Assembly: GCA_011390385.1 (NCBI GenBank)
Contig: JAABSN010000071.1
Span: 1-16,557, forward strand
From: Thioalkalivibrio nitratireducens
GTDB taxonomy: Bacteria > Pseudomonadota > Gammaproteobacteria > Ectothiorhodospirales > Ectothiorhodospiraceae
Length of the DNA: 16,557 nucleotides
Reading direction: 5' to 3'
Positions 14,918 through 16,557 of the stretch are shown here, piece by piece. The first letter of the stretch is position 1, and the number at the start of each line of letters is the position of its first letter. Under the pieces are notes generated by a model. That model had not been told where the DNA came from. It made no database searches and worked only from the letters and a program-made list of their open reading frames with translations. The position numbers were made by a program, and so were the translations under genes.

Positions 14918-14939
14918 GTACGCGGACCGTACCGCGGTA
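14918..14939. promoter_or_regulatory. Overlapping palindromes between gnnA and rnhB
   Basis: GTACG (14918-14922) and CGTAC (14928-14932) form an inverted repeat with a 5-bp centre, and TACCGCGGTA (14930-14939) is a 10-bp perfect palindrome overlapping it. They lie in the 160-bp divergent region, about 20 bp upstream of the gnnA -10-like TACACT. An operator acting on the lipid A operon is possible. Confidence 0.35.
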
Positions 14940-15018
14940 TGGGCGGCGCCGAGGTGGGCGTAGTGTACTCAATGCAGCAGCTTGTTGGGCCGGGATCGCG
15001 GCAGGTCGAGGGGAGTCG

Positions 15019-15642
15019 ATGCAGGGGGATGCTTTGAATGGGATTCCGGCGGGTGCGCGCGCTGCCGGCGTCGACGAAGTGGGTCGCGGGCCCCTTGCTG
15101 GCCCGGTGATGGCGGCCGCGGTCATCCTGCCGGAGGGCTACGAATTGCTGGGGCTGGGCGACTCCAAGCGCCTGTCGGCGCGGCGCCGGGAGGCCCTGGC
15201 CGCCGTGCTTCGTGTGGACGCCGAATCCTGGGCGCTGGGCAGCGCCAGTGCCGCCGAGATCGACGCGCTCAATATCCACCATGCGACCCTTCTGGCGATG
15301 CGCCGTGCAGTGCTGGCGCTGCCAGAGATGCCGGAGCATTTGCTGGTGGACGGGCGGTTTGCGCCGCATGGACCCTGGTGCGCGACCACCGTGGTTGGGG
15401 GTGATGCCACCGTGCCGGCGATCAGTGCCGCGTCGATCATCGCCAAGGTGGCTCGGGACGCGTTGCTGGAAGAGATGCACGCGTGCTATCCGGCCTACGG
15501 GTTCAATTGCCATGCGGGTTACCCCACCCCAGCTCACCTGGCAGCACTCGTCGAGCATGGCCCATGCCCGGAACATCGGCGCAGCTTCGCGCCTGTTGCT
15601 CGCAGCATCCTGATGGAATCGGCTCGGACTCCGTCGCGATGA
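15019..15642 (+). CDS. rnhB: Ribonuclease HII
   Basis: The 207-residue product has AAGVDEVGRGPLAGPV with D19 and E20, GDSKRLS (47-53), LLVDGRF with D111 and VGGDATVPAISAASIIAKVARD with D129. These are the four acidic residues of RNase HII, which removes RNA from RNA-DNA hybrids and nicks at single ribonucleotides in DNA. The HKGYPT motif of E. coli is HAGYPT here (A166). The start ATG 15019 has GAGGGGAG just upstream. Its stop overlaps the dnaE start as ATGA, so the two are translationally coupled. It is divergent to gnnA across 160 bp. Confidence 0.95.
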   Translation: MQGDALNGIPAGARAAGVDEVGRGPLAGPVMAAAVILPEGYELLGLGDSKRLSARRREALAAVLRVDAESWALGSASAAEIDALNIHHATLLAMRRAVLALPEMPEHLLVDGRFAPHGPWCATTVVGGDATVPAISAASIIAKVARDALLEEMHACYPAYGFNCHAGYPTPAHLAALVEHGPCPEHRRSFAPVARSILMESARTPSR

Positions 15643-16557
15643 CCGGTTTCGTGCACTTGCGGCTGCATTCGGAGTACTCGCTGATCGATGGGCTGGTACG
15701 CCTCAAACCCCTCGTGTCCCGGGTTGCGGAAGTTGGCATGCCGGCGGTTGCCGTGACCGATCATTGCAACCTGTTCGGGCTGGTGAAATTCTACAAGGCG
15801 GCGATCGCCGCCGGTGTACAACCCATCGTCGGTGCCGACATCCTCCTGCGCGGTGTGCGCGCGGATGGATCGCTTGCCCGAATGACGCTGCTGGCGCAGA
15901 ACGGAATCGGTTATCGGCATCTCACCCGCCTGATCAGCCGCGCCTGGCAGGAAGGACAGGAAAAAGGTGTGCCGAGGCTGGACGCCGCATGGCTGGAGGG
16001 TGCGACCGACGGGCTCATTGCGCTTTCGGGAACCATTGATGGAATCTTCGTGCAAGGATCCGGCAGCCCGACCGCGCTTACCCGGGGAGTCATCGCGCCG
16101 TGGCTGGATCTGTTTCCGGGACGTTTCTATCTGGAGTTGACGCGAACGGGCCGGCCCGGCGAGGACGCGTGGACAGCGGCGGCGCTGGACGCCGCCGAGG
16201 TTTTCGATCTGCCCGTGGTAGCGACCAACGACGTCCGGTTCCTCGATGCGAGCGACTTCGAGGCCCACGAGGCGCGCGTGTGCATACACGACGGCGTGGT
16301 GCTGGCCGATCCACGGCGGCCGCGACGCTACAGCGATCAGCAGTACCTGCGCAGTCCGGAAGAAATGGCGGAGCTTTTCGCCGATATCCCGGAGGCCGTA
16401 GCGAACAGTGTCGCCATAGCGCGCCGTTGCAGCGTGAGGCTCTCGTTGGGGCACTCCGTGTTGCCCGATTTTCCGGTCCCTGCAGGACGATCAGTGGAGG
16501 ACCACTTGCGTCTGACCGCGCAGGAGGGGCTGCACGCGCGCCTCGAGCGTCACCGTT
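15639..16557 (+). CDS. dnaE: DNA polymerase III alpha subunit (partial, 3' end off window)
   Basis: The frame runs open from ATG 15639 to the right edge, giving 306 residues of a protein normally near 1,150-1,180. It matches the N-terminal PHP domain and start of the polymerase region of replicative DnaE: FVHLRLHSEYSLIDGL (4-19), PAVAVTDHCNLFGLVKFYKAA, QPIVGADI, LELTRTGRP, DLPVVATNDVRFLDASDFEAHEARVCIHDG and the YSDQQYLRSPEEMAELFADIPEA stretch, closely parallel to E. coli DnaE. The PHP metal site is mixed: R8 replaces the first His of the HxH motif, while H10, D41 and H42 are kept (E. coli has Phe at the H42 site). The start overlaps rnhB by ATGA. Confidence 0.96.
   Translation, partial: MTGFVHLRLHSEYSLIDGLVRLKPLVSRVAEVGMPAVAVTDHCNLFGLVKFYKAAIAAGVQPIVGADILLRGVRADGSLARMTLLAQNGIGYRHLTRLISRAWQEGQEKGVPRLDAAWLEGATDGLIALSGTIDGIFVQGSGSPTALTRGVIAPWLDLFPGRFYLELTRTGRPGEDAWTAAALDAAEVFDLPVVATNDVRFLDASDFEAHEARVCIHDGVVLADPRRPRRYSDQQYLRSPEEMAELFADIPEAVANSVAIARRCSVRLSLGHSVLPDFPVPAGRSVEDHLRLTAQEGLHARLERHR

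Noticed and set aside
15534..16454. A 306-codon minus-strand open frame across the dnaE start
   Set aside because: It is antisense to an unmistakable DnaE PHP domain and has no coding signature of its own.
1..16557. Mobile element, prophage, toxin-antitoxin or defence system
   Set aside because: No transposase, integrase, terminal repeats, restriction or defence domains are seen; the content is core metabolic and envelope genes.

Overview
The window is GC-rich, densely coded chromosomal DNA from a Gram-negative proteobacterium. It looks most like a gammaproteobacterium of the sulfur-oxidizing or Chromatiales type. The basis is a gammaproteobacterial-style DnaE and rnhB-dnaE linkage, a lipid A gene (lpxB), a membrane H+-pyrophosphatase, and a 2-oxoacid:ferredoxin oxidoreductase linked to a GltD-like flavoprotein. 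The genus is an inference only. I see no tRNA, rRNA, CRISPR array or insertion sequence.

Layout. (1) Positions 1-3517, minus strand: a tight operon porC-porA-porB plus a GltD-like Fe-S/FAD oxidoreductase that runs off the left edge. Together they would form a 2-oxoacid oxidoreductase and its NAD(P)H-linked electron partner. (2) 3711-7098, plus strand: a small unknown protein, an ArgE-type M20 deacetylase, a Nudix hydrolase with half a zinc ribbon, a degenerate PilZ-domain protein behind a cluster of palindromes, and a secreted GlcG/HbpS-family protein. (3) 7143-7757, minus strand: an unrecognised four-helix membrane protein with a highly charged central segment and a TTG start. (4) 7758-8221: a 464-bp non-coding region with a duplicated 14-bp element carrying two promoter -35 boxes that point at hppA. 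(5) 8222-10279: hppA, by sequence of the K+-independent class. (6) 10447-11494, plus strand: a small acidic protein, a cysteine-rich protein and a DUF3096 mini membrane protein. (7) 11574-14858, minus strand: gnnA-gnnB-lpxB. (8) 15019 to the right edge, plus strand: rnhB and the start of dnaE, overlapping by ATGA.

The most informative biology is the gnnA-gnnB-lpxB operon. GnnA/GnnB-type enzymes make a 3-amino analogue of UDP-GlcNAc, so this organism probably builds lipid A with amide-linked acyl chains at the 3-positions. The operon stands divergent to rnhB-dnaE, unlike the co-directional lpxA-lpxB-rnhB-dnaE order of E. coli, and lpxA is not in the window. The pyrophosphatase and the reversible 2-oxoacid oxidoreductase fit an organism with tight energy budgets. 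I see no clearly new multi-gene system. The best candidates for undescribed function are the acidic and cysteine-rich protein pair downstream of hppA and the membrane protein divergent to hppA.
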